Shown here: in pieces, positions 33,478 through 43,302 of the stretch
How positions within the stretch are numbered: the first letter of the stretch is position 1
Layout: each line of letters opens with the position of its first letter
From: Coniferiporia sulphurascens
Taxonomy: Eukaryota; Basidiomycota; Agaricomycetes; Hymenochaetales; Hymenochaetaceae
Assembly: GCA_002794785.1 (NCBI GenBank)
Contig: NBBA01000013.1
Span: 1,240,001-1,304,000, forward strand
Length of the DNA: 64,000 bases
Reading direction: 5' to 3'
Program-made: the position numbers and the translations under genes
The notes under the pieces: generated by a model
Seen by the model: the letters and a program-made list of their open reading frames with translations, nothing else
What the model was told of the DNA's origin: nothing
Databases searched by the model: none

Positions 33478-35573
33478 GTGTCTGGAAATATGTCAAAGTC
33501 AAGAAAGAGTCCTTTTCCGGACGCTTTTGGCTTATCCAACTCAGCGAAACTTCCTAATCCTCGAACTGTAAGTCTCTACCAGAGGCATTCATCGTTACCT
33601 AGTCTCATAAAGTACCAGCTCGCGGAGCTCCTCATGGTCAAGCTGTCGGCGAGTATCCGCTCGAAGCCCGAGTGGTGGGTGAAATACAAGGTCCCGGATA
33701 TCCGTGCCAAGTGGAAGGGGGAGGCGCTCGCGACAAAAATGGTCTGGATTGAACGCGCGACAATGCTCGTCCCGTACGAAGGCGCACGCGAGATGTTCCC
33801 GGGTGCTGTCATATGGAACGGATATTCTTTCGACGAATCCATAGTACAGCTCAACGAAAAACAAATTGAATACGTGCTAGACGAACTGGATGGGTACGCA
33901 AAGCTGCGCGACGAAGAAACAGGCATTCAGGTGATGAGCATCATCAAAATCTCCGATATTGTGCGCAGCTAACGGATAATACAGGTATCCTCTTTCGACG
34001 GTATCTGGCATTCCGATACTCTTATTGACAGAAGCCTGCGGGAGGTCATTAGAAAAGGTGCCGCTGTATTGGAGGACGTGCCCGAATCCCAGAAGGACTG
34101 GCACCCAGGGTCCGAAGACCAAGTCCTCGATCTCGTGCACCCATCGCTCTATTGCGTCGTATATGGGCGTACGCTCGCATATCCAAGCGGAAGCGACTCT
34201 TACACACGCTCGTCTGCGGAACTCAAACCACTTCCTTCACCGAGTTTTTCCACCCCAGGCCGTCTGAAATCCAAGAAGTTCCAATGGCTACCTACAGACT
34301 TCGATATTTCGGAAGATGGCTCAGTCAAGGGGGTTGGATATATCAACAACCTCCACCCTTCTCACAACAAATTGTATGCCGGCATCGAGCGCGTATTAGG
34401 CGCTTTCGTTCCGCTTTTTGAGAGAGTCTTGACAGATATGTTGCACCCGCTGCCGACGCGCATCCCCGATGATTACGAGGCTTTGGAAGTTTGCGGTCCG
34501 GATTTCTTGAGGCTCCCTGATTCCGGAGACGGGGACGATGATGTCAACTATTACCGGCGGTTCGTGGATTACATAAAAGGCGCATGGAATGACGACAAAA
34601 TAGTAGGCCTACCGGACGTTAACGTTTATACAGGGGATCTCGAGAGCCGTTCAACGACGGTCTCACTTCGCGGACGAACCATTCAGGTCATTGTCAAGCT
34701 TGCAAACATTCAGCTCGTATGTGTCTCGTCGCCTTCGGAGATTTAGTATTCTTATGGGACCACTCTTAGACGCCTGAAAACCCGGAGTATAAGGGTGGCT
34801 CGTGGCACATCGAGGGTATGGCTCATGAACGTATAGTAGCCTCTGGCTTGTACTATTATGACCAGGAGTAAGTTGACTGATTTTGCGCTCTACAATCCAC
34901 CAATTGTTTTCTTTTCTATCAGGAACATCACTCAAAGCGACCTTGCATTCCGTATCGCCGTTAACAACCCGCATCGCGCGACTCAGGGGCAAGCTGAGTC
35001 AACATACGACTACTACGCGCACTACAAGACCTGGGGGATGGTGATGGCCTACGCGGAGTGCGTTTCGTTTCCTTCTTCTCTTCCATATCCCCATGATGCA
35101 GCCTAACTTTTCTTTTGGCATACTCGTACAGCTCCACAAACCTCACCAACGTCGTTGGAACAACTAAAACCTGTCAGGACCGTTGCCTTGCGTTTCCAAA
35201 TACATACCAGCACCGCGTCTCGCCGTTCGCGCTCGCAGACCGCTCGAAACCAGGTCATCGCAAGCTGCTCGCGCTGTTCCTCATCGATCCGAACATTAAG
35301 CCTATCCCGTCGACGACCATCGTCCCACCTCAGCAACGTGAGTGGGCGCTGCGTGCCATGCGTGAAACGAACGCACGAGCGCCCGTGAGTAAGCTGCCAG
35401 TGGAGATTCTTGAGGAAATTGGGGAGAAGACAGAATTGATGACGGACGAGGAAGCAAAAGCGCTACGCTTGGAGCTGATGGAGGAAAGGACGTCGACGGT
35501 ATTGGGAGGTAGATATGGGCGATCCGAAGTAGGAAATATGTTTTCCAGAGGTTTCAATTTGTGCGAGCATTGA
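33478..35573 (+). CDS. DUF4246 family protein, intact copy
   Basis: Fungal family of unknown function (DUF4246). N-terminal SPFPDAFGLSNSAKLPNPRT, then SIRSKPEWWVKYKVPDIRAK, GAREMFPGAVIWNGYSFDES, RKGAAVLEDVPESQKDWHPG, LVHPSLYCVVYGRTLAY, KKFQWLPTDFDIS, GYINNLHPSHNKLYAGIERV, VIVKLANIQLTPENPEYKGG, WHIEGMAHERIVASGLYYYD, TWGMVMAYAESST, and a late KPGHRKLLALFLIDPNIKPI, then a C-terminal basic/acidic helix. The spaced H-x-E...H-R pattern and the setting resemble 2-oxoglutarate/Fe(II) oxygenases, but that is inference. About six exons; stop 35571-35573. Inverted, decayed relatives of this gene lie at 36818-37735 and 47783-48711. This copy shows no break in the parts I followed. Confidence 0.82.
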
Positions 35574-35617
35574 GCGCAGTACTCGTTAATAAATTACTCA
35601 ATATGCACTATACACTA

Positions 35618-35798
35618 AGTCGAACCCCTCGATTTGGATGGAAATTGGTGGAAGGATTTTCATATAAATTCTCGGAGTTTTGCAATCAAAAGGCATGGCT
35701 CAGTTATAGCGGAATGACTTGGTGAATACAAAGTTTTATGCAAAACATGAAGTTATGCCAATTGAGGGAGATACAAATCAAGGGCCCCGGTTCGACTG
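35618..35798. mobile_element. Small TIR element (MITE), copy A
   Basis: 181-bp element without coding capacity. Left end AGTCGAACCCCTCGATTTGG, right end ...GGTTCGACT with TA on both sides, fitting a TA target duplication of the Tc1/mariner-pogo type. The right inverted repeat has decayed (CAAGGGCCCCGGTTCGACTG) compared with copy B, whose two 20-bp ends are perfect. Confidence 0.75.
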
Positions 35799-35893
35799 TA
35801 TATTACTCTAATGTTTTGTATTTTATCACGTGATTAATTTTCTTGTACACTTACACGCTGATAATGGGAAGCCTCTCGCTTCAGTCCACAGCG

Positions 35894-36207
35894 ATGGCCC
35901 GCCCACCCGTGCTGCTCTCTAGGTAGGTGTCTCGCTCGATTTCCGCATTTTAACTGGGCTCATCCTAGGTGGCTATAGGTCGCTTGACCCCCTGCTAGGC
36001 GTGTTCACGGGCGTGCTCGCTTATTACCTGCACGAAACGAACCCACGCACCGCGCCTGCCCCGGGCGAGTCTCTCCGTGAACTTGTACAGTGGAAACGCG
36101 AAAAATGGGCTATGCAGAAGCTCGCTGCGCAGAATGAAGAGGTGGATGTAAATGTGGGGATCGCTGAGCTGTTACGAAGTGGGGAAGAGGAGGGGCACAA
36201 GGCTTAA
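35894..36207 (+). CDS. NCE101-like small membrane protein, copy A
   Basis: Two exons, 35894-35922 and 35979-36207, give 85 residues: MARPPVLLSRSLDPLLGVFT then GVLAYYLHETNPRTAP and a charged C-terminal helix (ELVQWKREKWAMQKLAAQNE). This matches the NCE101 pattern (YLLSR-xDP-(hydrophobic)-AYYxxE), a one-pass protein named in yeast for non-classical export. The ATG at 35894 is chosen over the upstream ATG 35864 because copy B has an extra T that throws that start out of frame. The intron ends at CTATAG 35978. Copy B at 46859 differs by a handful of residues, so both may be functional. Confidence 0.75.
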
Positions 36208-36817
36208 CGCACAGTGGCTGCTGTCGCTTCGAAAAGAGGGTCTGGTACGTAGACATAGTAAATGCAATGAGTTGCACAAAACGGTTTAATAATACGGATA
36301 TGGCTGCGGGAGCGCACAAGTTTCGTGAGTGTTACTTCTATGAATACACGTTGGTTCTGATTTTCGCTCGTCTACAGAATTCTCTAAGGTTTCGAGCGGA
36401 CTTTGAAGCGACTCACTCAACTACATCGGGGTGCATGTATGATGTATCCGACTTGCCTGAGTGTGAAGCAGGCACACGTAAAGCCAATATATCTTATCGT
36501 TCCGGCCCGTTCGTTTCTAAACACTCCACATCGTTAATACAAGGCAGGATTACCGATCATAATCTACATGCGTTCCTAAAAAAAGTCGTTTTCAATGACG
36601 TCTAGCTCGCACGGTTATTGTCCCGGGAAAAACCATATATCAATGTTCGCACAAATTGAGTTCCCTGCAAAATATATTCCCCTTCCTATCTCGTCCATGA
36701 CTATCTCACATTGCCACTGACGTTCTCTCCTCCATCAGCTCTAGCACTTTCGCTTCCTCGTCCGGCATCGATCCCGTTTCCTCCCCACCTTCTCAAAAAT
36801 CTCCACCGGCAGTCTGC
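36208..36817. other. Noncoding core of duplication copy A
   Basis: No supported gene. A 112-codon open frame at 36267-36605 recurs at 47232-47570 but only because the DNA is duplicated; it has no recognisable content and a possible GTGAGT...CTACAG intron inside it. This is the left part of the 846-bp tract identical to copy B. Confidence 0.5.
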
Positions 36818-37735
36818 CTACAAGCGCTCACAAAGGAATTTAACGGCCTGAGATGCGAGTCGGTAAGAGTGCAACAAGTTGGCTAATACTCTCTCGAAAC
36901 GAGATACGAATGCAGCTAAAACGTGCTCGATACCTGCGTACCGCTTCCGTGTGATAGAGAAAGGTTGCTGATGTGCCAAAACCCTCGGGCTGTACCGTTT
37001 GTCACAACAGCTATTTCTGAAGGTAACCATTGAAACTTCTCTGACCTCAGGTGCTCTGGACTGTTCTCTTGGACGTCAGGCACGAAGATAAGCCGGATGT
37101 CTGCAGGTGAGCGTGTGTTAGGGTCGCTTCCGCGCCGATAGACAGGTGTAAGGCCACAGATGACGCCATATAGGGATGGTTGTACGAGATCAATGACTTG
37201 GCCGTTTGATCCCGGGTGCCAGTCCTTCTGGGACTTGACCGCTTCCTCTACCACAGCGGCCCCTTTCTTTACGACTTCGTGCAGCCTTTGTCGATAAGGG
37301 TATCGGAATACTGGGTGTCATCAAAAGACGATATCCGCCCCTTTGCTCGCGGCGTACGGCGCTGATGATGACAGCTGTATCTACCTGAATACCTGCCTCC
37401 CCGTCCCGCAGCTTCGGGTAGCTATCTTGGTTCGTCTAGGACATGCTCAACTTGTTTGTCATTAAGCTGTACGATGAACTCCTCAGACGCGCATGTGTTC
37501 CCTAGGACGGCACCTGGAAACATCTCTCGCGCACGCTCTCGTATGGGACAAGCACAGTTGCACGCTCTATCCAGACCATCTTCATCGCGAGCGCTTCCTC
37601 CCCCCACGTTGTTGTGTTTTAACCACCGCTCAGACTTTGGGCGGATTTTTTCCGGGGGTCTGACGATGTGGAGCTCTGCGAGCTGGTGATTCGTGAGACC
37701 ATGTCACTACTCACATTCCGACATAGACGTACAGT
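36818..37735 (-). pseudogene. DUF4246 gene fragment (decayed), copy A
   Basis: Minus-strand remnant of a DUF4246 gene. In order: QLAELHIVRPPEKIRPKSER, REMFPGAV, FIVQLNDKQVEHVLDE, KSQKDWHPGSNGQVIDLVQP, KFQWLPSEI and GIEHVLAAFVSRFERVLANL, matching residues from about 50 to 330 of the intact gene at 33478-35573. Frameshifts, stops (for example between 37600 and 37650) and loss of the whole C-terminal half show it is dead. Its N-terminal part is missing compared with copy B. Confidence 0.8.
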
Positions 37736-37963
37736 ACTAACGAAGAAATAACATTCGTCAAACAACTGACAAAGACCGACTCGGAATGCTTTATCATGGC
37801 ATCAATAGTCTCACTCCCGCTTGTCCTACGTGAAAAAGGGCCCACTACCTTCTATGAACATGAGTGCGTCTGCAACTAACCCTAACTGGCCTTCAGACTC
37901 CATTTTCGCACATCCGCATGCATCTAAACATGGCTTACTGAGAAAAGGAAGCAATATGGCTAT

Positions 37964-38040
37964 CTGTCAGCACTACTGAGCTTACCTGTCAGCCTCTCTG
38001 CTTATATAGCAACTCACCTTTGAGTTAAGTGCATATATAA
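37964..38040 (+). promoter_or_regulatory. SDR-1 promoter: paired CTGTCAGC sites and TATA box
   Basis: CTGTCAGC at 37964-37971 and 37986-37993 (22 bp apart), then TATATAA at 38034-38040, 71 bp before the ATG at 38111. The same arrangement precedes the paralogous gene at 39910. Confidence 0.55.
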
Positions 38041-38110
38041 GTACGAAAGCACGCAACCTGAGAAGTAGTCCTTCCCACTCTCTCATACTCAGCAAGCAAC
38101 TCATCAAACA

Positions 38111-39151
38111 ATGGCTACGCTCGCGGGCAAGACCGTCGTCGTCGTCGGTGGCTCCTCAGGCATCGGTTTTGGTGTCGCGAAGGCTGCGCTTCTTTCGAGG
38201 GCCGCGCATGTTGTTATTGGCTCGTCCTCACAGAACAAAGTCAACGAGGCGGTCGGAAGACTTCAGGCCGAGCTGAAATCTCTCGCTGCTTCTGGCGGTA
38301 CGGTGGCAGAAGGCACACTCACAGGTCACGTCATCGACGCGCACAGTTCGGAAAGCGTGAAGGCGTTCTGCGCACATGTAGGACCGGTGGATCACTTCGT
38401 GTGGACGAGCGGCGACGCCCTCCGGATTGGGTTCCCGAACATCGACCTTGACCAAAATAGAGGTAAGCGCCGGATGCGCGCCTTGTTCTAAGATTATCTC
38501 GTGGACTCAGGCACTGACGTGGTCACACACACCGCATTCGCAGATGTATTTGACGTGCGCTTCTGGGGTCCAGCGACTGCAGCGCAAAATGTACAGATTA
38601 AACCCGGGGGATCAATAATACTCACTATCGGTGCGTTTCACCCTCGGCCGCTCGTGTCGCTGTGGCGATCCACTGACTTCAATCTGTCCCGTGTCTATCA
38701 TGGTTCTTACGATATGCGTAGGCTCCGCACTGAATAAGCCGTACAAGTCGTGGGCTCTTATGGCGAGTGTCCTTGGTGCAACCGACGCGCTTGTGCGTGG
38801 ACTCGCGGTCGACCTCGCGCCCGTGAGAGTCAACGTCGTTTGTCCGGGACTAGTAAAAACGGAGGTGCGCATTTACTCTACAGAAGATGTGCGCGAACTA
38901 AATATATTGAAATATAGCTCTGGGATTCATTCACTCCCGAGGCAAGAGAAAAGCTTTATGAGGATGGGGTGCGCACACTGCCTGTGAAACACGTTGCTGG
39001 CCCGGAAGAAATTGCGGAGGCTTATTTGTTTTTAATGAAGTGAGCGATGATTTTTCCGCGCCCATTTCTAGTCTGACGATATCTGGTGTCTAGGTGTGGG
39101 TACATCACAGGACAAAGGATTGTAGTTGATGGTGGAAGCGGGTTCGTCTAG
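38111..39151 (+). CDS. Short-chain dehydrogenase/reductase-like protein, tandem copy 1
   Basis: Rossmann-fold SDR with N-terminal GKTVVVVGGSSGIGFGVAKA (GxxxGIG cofactor motif), HVIDAHSSESVKAFCAHVGP, DHFVWTSGDALRIGFPNIDL, then exon 2 (from 38544) DVFDVRFWGPATAAQN, PGGSIILTIG, SWALMASVLGATDALVRGLA, APVRVNVVCPGLVKTE, FTPEAREKLYEDG, EEIAEAYLFLMKCGYITGQR and IVVDGGSGFV before TAG 39149-39151. Exon 1 is 38111-38462; four or five introns. In classical SDRs the catalytic Tyr-x-x-x-Lys sits just before the helix ATDALVRGLAVDLAP; here those positions hold Met and Val, so the normal proton-relay pair is absent. Strongly similar to the next gene, so a recent tandem duplicate. Substrate unknown. Confidence 0.85.
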
Positions 39152-39736
39152 GAAGTAATTCGAACATGTAAGAACGAAAGAATGAAATGATGTAGTGTGC
39201 CCGTGGCTCAGTTGCGCGGAGTGTACTAAGATGGCTTCCTTTCTATTTCAGATGTACTGATGATAAAAGATGCAGGATTCACCCTTCACGTTTTCCAAGT
39301 ACATCGTCTAAATTTGAGGGCAATGAGAACATCAAGGATCGCATAGGTGTCCAGAATGTATCTCGTTGTTGGCAGGCAGGCTTTAAGTACGGGGGTGTTC
39401 TTCCTTTCGCGTTATAATGTCTACTCAACCAAGGTTTTTATACTTTTCCATCAGACGTAAATCGAATCTTGAGCTATAGGTTTACCCCGTTCCAGTCCGA
39501 CCAGAGCCACAAAGATCGTCAAACGGTTGACAAATTCCGTGTTCTCCGTCGCTTGGTCGCGTTCATGATTAATCTCACTCCCGCTTGTTGTTACTAAGCC
39601 ATACATGAAGATGGACGCACTTGATTTCGACTGCTTAACTTTCAACACGGAAAACACGGACGCGTCTGCATCTGTCTGCTCTGCCAGCACTGGGTTCGCG
39701 GGTTCTCTTTTCGGGTAGAGGAAGCGGTTAGACTAT
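39152..39736. other. Spacer between the tandem SDR genes
   Basis: Holds the 3' end of copy 1 and the upstream region of copy 2. The part from about 39520 resembles the region before copy 1 (shared CGTCAAAC...TTGACAAA and TCTCACTCCCGCTTGT), so promoter and gene were duplicated together. No other gene seen. Confidence 0.6.
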
Positions 39737-39831
39737 CTGTCAGCTCCGCTGGATTTATCGGTCAGCCTCCGTTTATATGGCATTTACATGGCATTTATAT
39801 AGCATCTCAACCATGAGCCGAGTGCATATAA
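39737..39831 (+). promoter_or_regulatory. SDR-2 promoter: paired (C)TGTCAGC-type sites and TATA box
   Basis: CTGTCAGC 39737-39744 and CGGTCAGC 39759-39766, again 22 bp apart, then TATAA at 39827-39831, 79 bp before the ATG. A small ATGGCATTTA tandem insertion separates the pair from the TATA compared with copy 1. Confidence 0.5.
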
Positions 39832-39909
39832 GTACCAAAGACTCGGAGCAGACTTAAGTCACAGTCGTCGTTTCCACTCTCTTATACTCAATAGGCAGCT
39901 CGTTGAACA

Positions 39910-40960
39910 ATGGCTACACTCGCAGGCAAGACTGTCGTCGTCGTCGGTGGCACCTCGGGCATCGGTTTCGGTGTTGCAAGAGCTGCGCTCCTTTCGCAGG
40001 CCACGCATGTTATTATTGGCTCGTCCGCACAGACCAAAGTCAACGAGGCGGTCGCGCGGCTTCAGGCTGAGCTGAAAACTCTCTCCGCTTCTGGCGGTAC
40101 GGTGGCAGAAGGCACACTCACAGGTCATGTCATCGACGCGCGCAACACGGAAAGCGTGAAGGCGTTCTGTGCGCATGTAGGACCGGTAGACCACTTCGTG
40201 TGGACGAGCGGCGACGCGCTCCGACTTGGATTCCCGAACATAGACCTTGACCAAAATAAAGGTAAGTGCCGGATGTGTGCCTCACTCTGAGACTTTTCGT
40301 CAACTTGGTCACTGACGCGGGCATATTACACCAAATTCGCAGATGTATTCGACGTGCGCTTTTGGGGCCCAGCGATTGCCGCACAGAACATACAGATCAA
40401 GCCAGGGGGGTCGATCATACTCACTATTGGCGCGTCTCATTCTCTGTCGTCCGCATCGTATTAGCGGCTCACCGAATTCCGTCTAACCTGTATTTGCTGT
40501 ATTTCTTGTGATGTGTACAGGCACCGCATTGACTCGACCGCTTAAGTCGTGGTCCCTTATGGCGGGCATCGTCGGTGCAACCGACGCGCTCGTGCGCGGA
40601 CTCGCGGTCGATCTCGCACCTGTAAGGGTCAACGTCGTTGCACCGGGAATAGTGAAAACGGAGGTGCGTGTCCAGTTTCCGAAAAGAAAGTATGCGCAAA
40701 TCACATATATCACATTATAGCTCTGGAATTTATTCACACCTGAGGAGACAAAGCAAGCCTTCGAGCATGCAGCGCGCACGCTCCCTGTGCGACATGTCGC
40801 TGATCCGGAAGAGATCGCGGAGGCTTATTTGTTTTTGATGAAGTGAGCAATTAAGTATTTTCACCGTGACGTGATTCAAGACTGAAGGTATCTGGTGCGT
40901 AGGTGTGGGTACATTACGGGACAAAGGATTGCAGTCGATGGTGGGAATGAGCTCGCCTAA
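39910..40960 (+). CDS. Short-chain dehydrogenase/reductase-like protein, tandem copy 2
   Basis: Close paralogue of the preceding gene with the same exon pattern: exon 1 39910-40261, then exons with DVFDVRFWGPAIAAQN, PGGSIILTIG, SWSLMAGIVGATDALVRGLA, APVRVNVVAPGIVKTE, LWNLFTPEETKQAFEHAART, EEIAEAYLFLMKCGYITGQR and IAVDGGNELA, stop 40958-40960. The cofactor motif GGTSGIGFGVARA is intact. The catalytic Tyr and Lys positions are again Met and Val, so this is a shared feature of the pair rather than decay. Copy 2 has KTE followed by LWNLFTPEE where copy 1 has WDSFTPEA. Both frames are open over all exons, so both are probably expressed. Confidence 0.85.
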
Positions 40961-41193
40961 GAGATCACTCGAGCGGGTAAGAACGAAGGAACGGGATGCG
41001 TGTGTCGTGTGCTGCAGTTCAGCGGCACTTTTCGCGCTTGTGTCCAATTTGTATAATGATTTTTTAGCCAATTAGGCGAAGGACTGGAATATCAAAGATT
41101 TTATATGGAGATAGGCCGGGAAGATAGTGATAGTGAAACTTTCTGTCTCAAATTCCACGAGTCTATTTAATTTTTTTGAGTCAGTGCATTTTA

Positions 41194-42641
41194 TCAAGGA
41201 GGATGTAGATACATCAGTTCGCGCCAGGTATGACCGCTGCAAGCGAAATAAAGGCGAGCCATAAGTTCATAAATCAGATTTCTTCCAGACTCATTGACAG
41301 GCCAAGGCTGATCTTTAGGGGATATCTTTCCCACTCCGTCTTCCAAAGCTTGTTCAATGTCTTCCTCGACCAACATCTCAAATCGCCGTTCCTTAGGTAC
41401 CCATCCGAGTTTATATACACGCACCGCTCGGGTTCTTGAGTTTGCGCCGGTAAAGCTAACAAACATTGGAAGCCGTTTTATCAGCTCGCAATAAAAAGGA
41501 TATTCGAGACAGATGCAATATACTCACTACGCCAATTGGTCTATCTCGCTATATGCGGCTTTTTTAAGCTCTGGGGACTCGATGAGCCCCTTCTTGTGCA
41601 AAACACCAGCAATGTTGGACATGATGGTCTTGTGGCTGACTGTGCGTGCACTCGCAATGTAATAACGAGAATATGGGCTCGACGCAAGCAGACTGAGATT
41701 TGCTTCGACCGCCTTTTGAAAGACAAGCACAAACAGTGCAACAACGTCGTTAACATGGACCTGGTAAAGTGTGTCTAGGTAAGTTCATCTGGAATTTTTG
41801 GATATATTACGTCGAGGGTCTCACCATATCTATAATATTCGATCCATCACCGATGATGTACCCGTGCTTGAACTTAAGCATAGAGTTTATGAAATACTTA
41901 TAAAAGTTGGACGTCTTGACTATCGGCCCGGTGCCGACTCCATATATCAGCGGTGGACTTTAAATAATAAACGTGTTCAAATAGCCCTCCTCTCCGGCTT
42001 TCATTACACTTTTGAAAAGTTGGGGAGGGTAGAAGATCAGTAACTTCTATATTTGGCCTAGAGAAGATTGGGGCGCATACGAGACATCGGGGGAACCATG
42101 CAACATAGTAGGTGTGATGGATTTTATCACGTCCTCATTCCCATCCTACACTTGTCAATACGCAGAGATGAAATCATCAGAAGATTCGAAGCTCACGTCC
42201 CAGACTTTTCCTTCAAGGTCAGCTATACCGTCCCTTTTGCCATCCAGGAATAGACCTGTTCCACTTGTGTGGATCAACGCCCCAGTTCCGCGCCCTCCAT
42301 TGTATTTTCGTCTGAGTCCGGCCAGAATAGCCTGTATCAGTCCGTCATCGTCACTATCCCCAGTATTGATGACCACGTCTGCATCTGCCGCCAACGTAGA
42401 GATTTTGGCGTGCTCAGAAAATGTTCCTTGTACAGGCGTGACATCTGCAGCGGCAACCGCGGAGAAGGAGGCGGGGGACCGTACGAGGGCAGTAAACGTA
42501 TACGAAGGGTAAGTTTGCTCGAGAGCGATTAGAAGTGAGCCTAAAGAAAATGAATTCATTTTATGTCCATAAACAATGATATAGAGAATTTTAAATACCC
42601 CTGACATATCCTGTCGCACCCAAAATGAGCACGGAAGTCAT
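41194..42641 (-). CDS. NAD(P)-binding epimerase/dehydratase-like protein
   Basis: Extended-SDR-like protein. Exon 1 begins at ATG 42641 with TSVLILGATGYV (GxTGxxG cofactor motif), then a second exon with SLLIALEQTYPSYTFTALVR, TPVQGTFSEHAKI, DADVVINTGDSDDDGLIQAI, ALIHTSGTGLFLDGKRDGIA. A middle exon encodes KHGYIIGDGSNIIDM joined to VHVNDVVALFVLVFQKAVEA, the usual 'DVvHVdDva' region of this group. The end has KKGLIESPELKKAAYSEIDQ, FVSFTGANSRTRAVRVYKLG and a C-terminus near 41194. This fits a common basidiomycete family annotated as NAD-dependent epimerases; substrate unknown. Some exon borders at 41850-42160 are uncertain. Confidence 0.72.
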
Positions 42642-43302
42642 CGTGTCTTCGTCGAGCCTGTGTTAGGGGTAGGCGAACCAGCAGCGATATCAAGGATAAA
42701 GAAAAGAGGAAAGAAGGGAAAAGATGGGACAGCCAAACCATACTGATCCCGTGAGAATTATCAATGCTTAGCTTCGCAGATAATAACGTTCTTAAGTTAA
42801 CTGCTAGATACCCATATCAAATCAAGCGCTGCGACACCCTACGCTTAGTCTAAATTGTACGCGTAAGTAAGTTTTTCTGCAGCGAACTTTCTGGGACTGA
42901 GTTCGCCGGTGCCTCACGCTCTGCGGAGTGAAAAGCAAATTATGAGATTTCAGAAACTAGAGTATACGCTGTAGTGACGCTCAGGGATATGAGCGTATCC
43001 ATTTCGGCTCATGCATTCCGCTCGACTTTTGGGAGGTAGAAGAGCCGAGGAGTTGCTAGAAAAAATACAAATCAAGTCGGAGTCGGAGCTTTTAGGTCGG
43101 AGTTTCAATTTCACTTGATTTACGTGTCGTTTGGTTAGCATCATGTTGACTACAATTTCGTAATGATTATGCTATACGTCCCAAGCTCGCAGTGTCTACT
43201 CTATGATAAAACGGAGGATTACAGGAACGGGGGTAGAGGTCTACATAGAAGCGTGCAAAAAAAAGACGAACAAAAAGGGTATTTACTGGTAGCATAGGAA
43301 AA
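42642..43302. other. Intergenic spacer, no gene seen
   Basis: Lies between two minus-strand genes: promoter of the epimerase-like gene and 3' end of the ABC transporter. No conserved frame on either strand. Confidence 0.55.

Larger units (their letters stand above)
35618..37737 (+). repeat. Segmental duplication, copy A (about 2.1 kb)
   Basis: Matches 46584-48657 in the same orientation. Starts exactly at the MITE and ends near 37737, where the similarity to copy B stops inside the DUF4246 fragment. From the NCE101 exon 2 to 37134 the offset to copy B is a constant 10965 bp. About 45 bp near 37330-37430 are absent from copy B. Confidence 0.9.

Noticed and set aside
36267..36605. 112-codon frame present in both duplicate copies
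   Set aside because: Its conservation is explained by the near-identical DNA; no domain, and it overlaps a possible intron.
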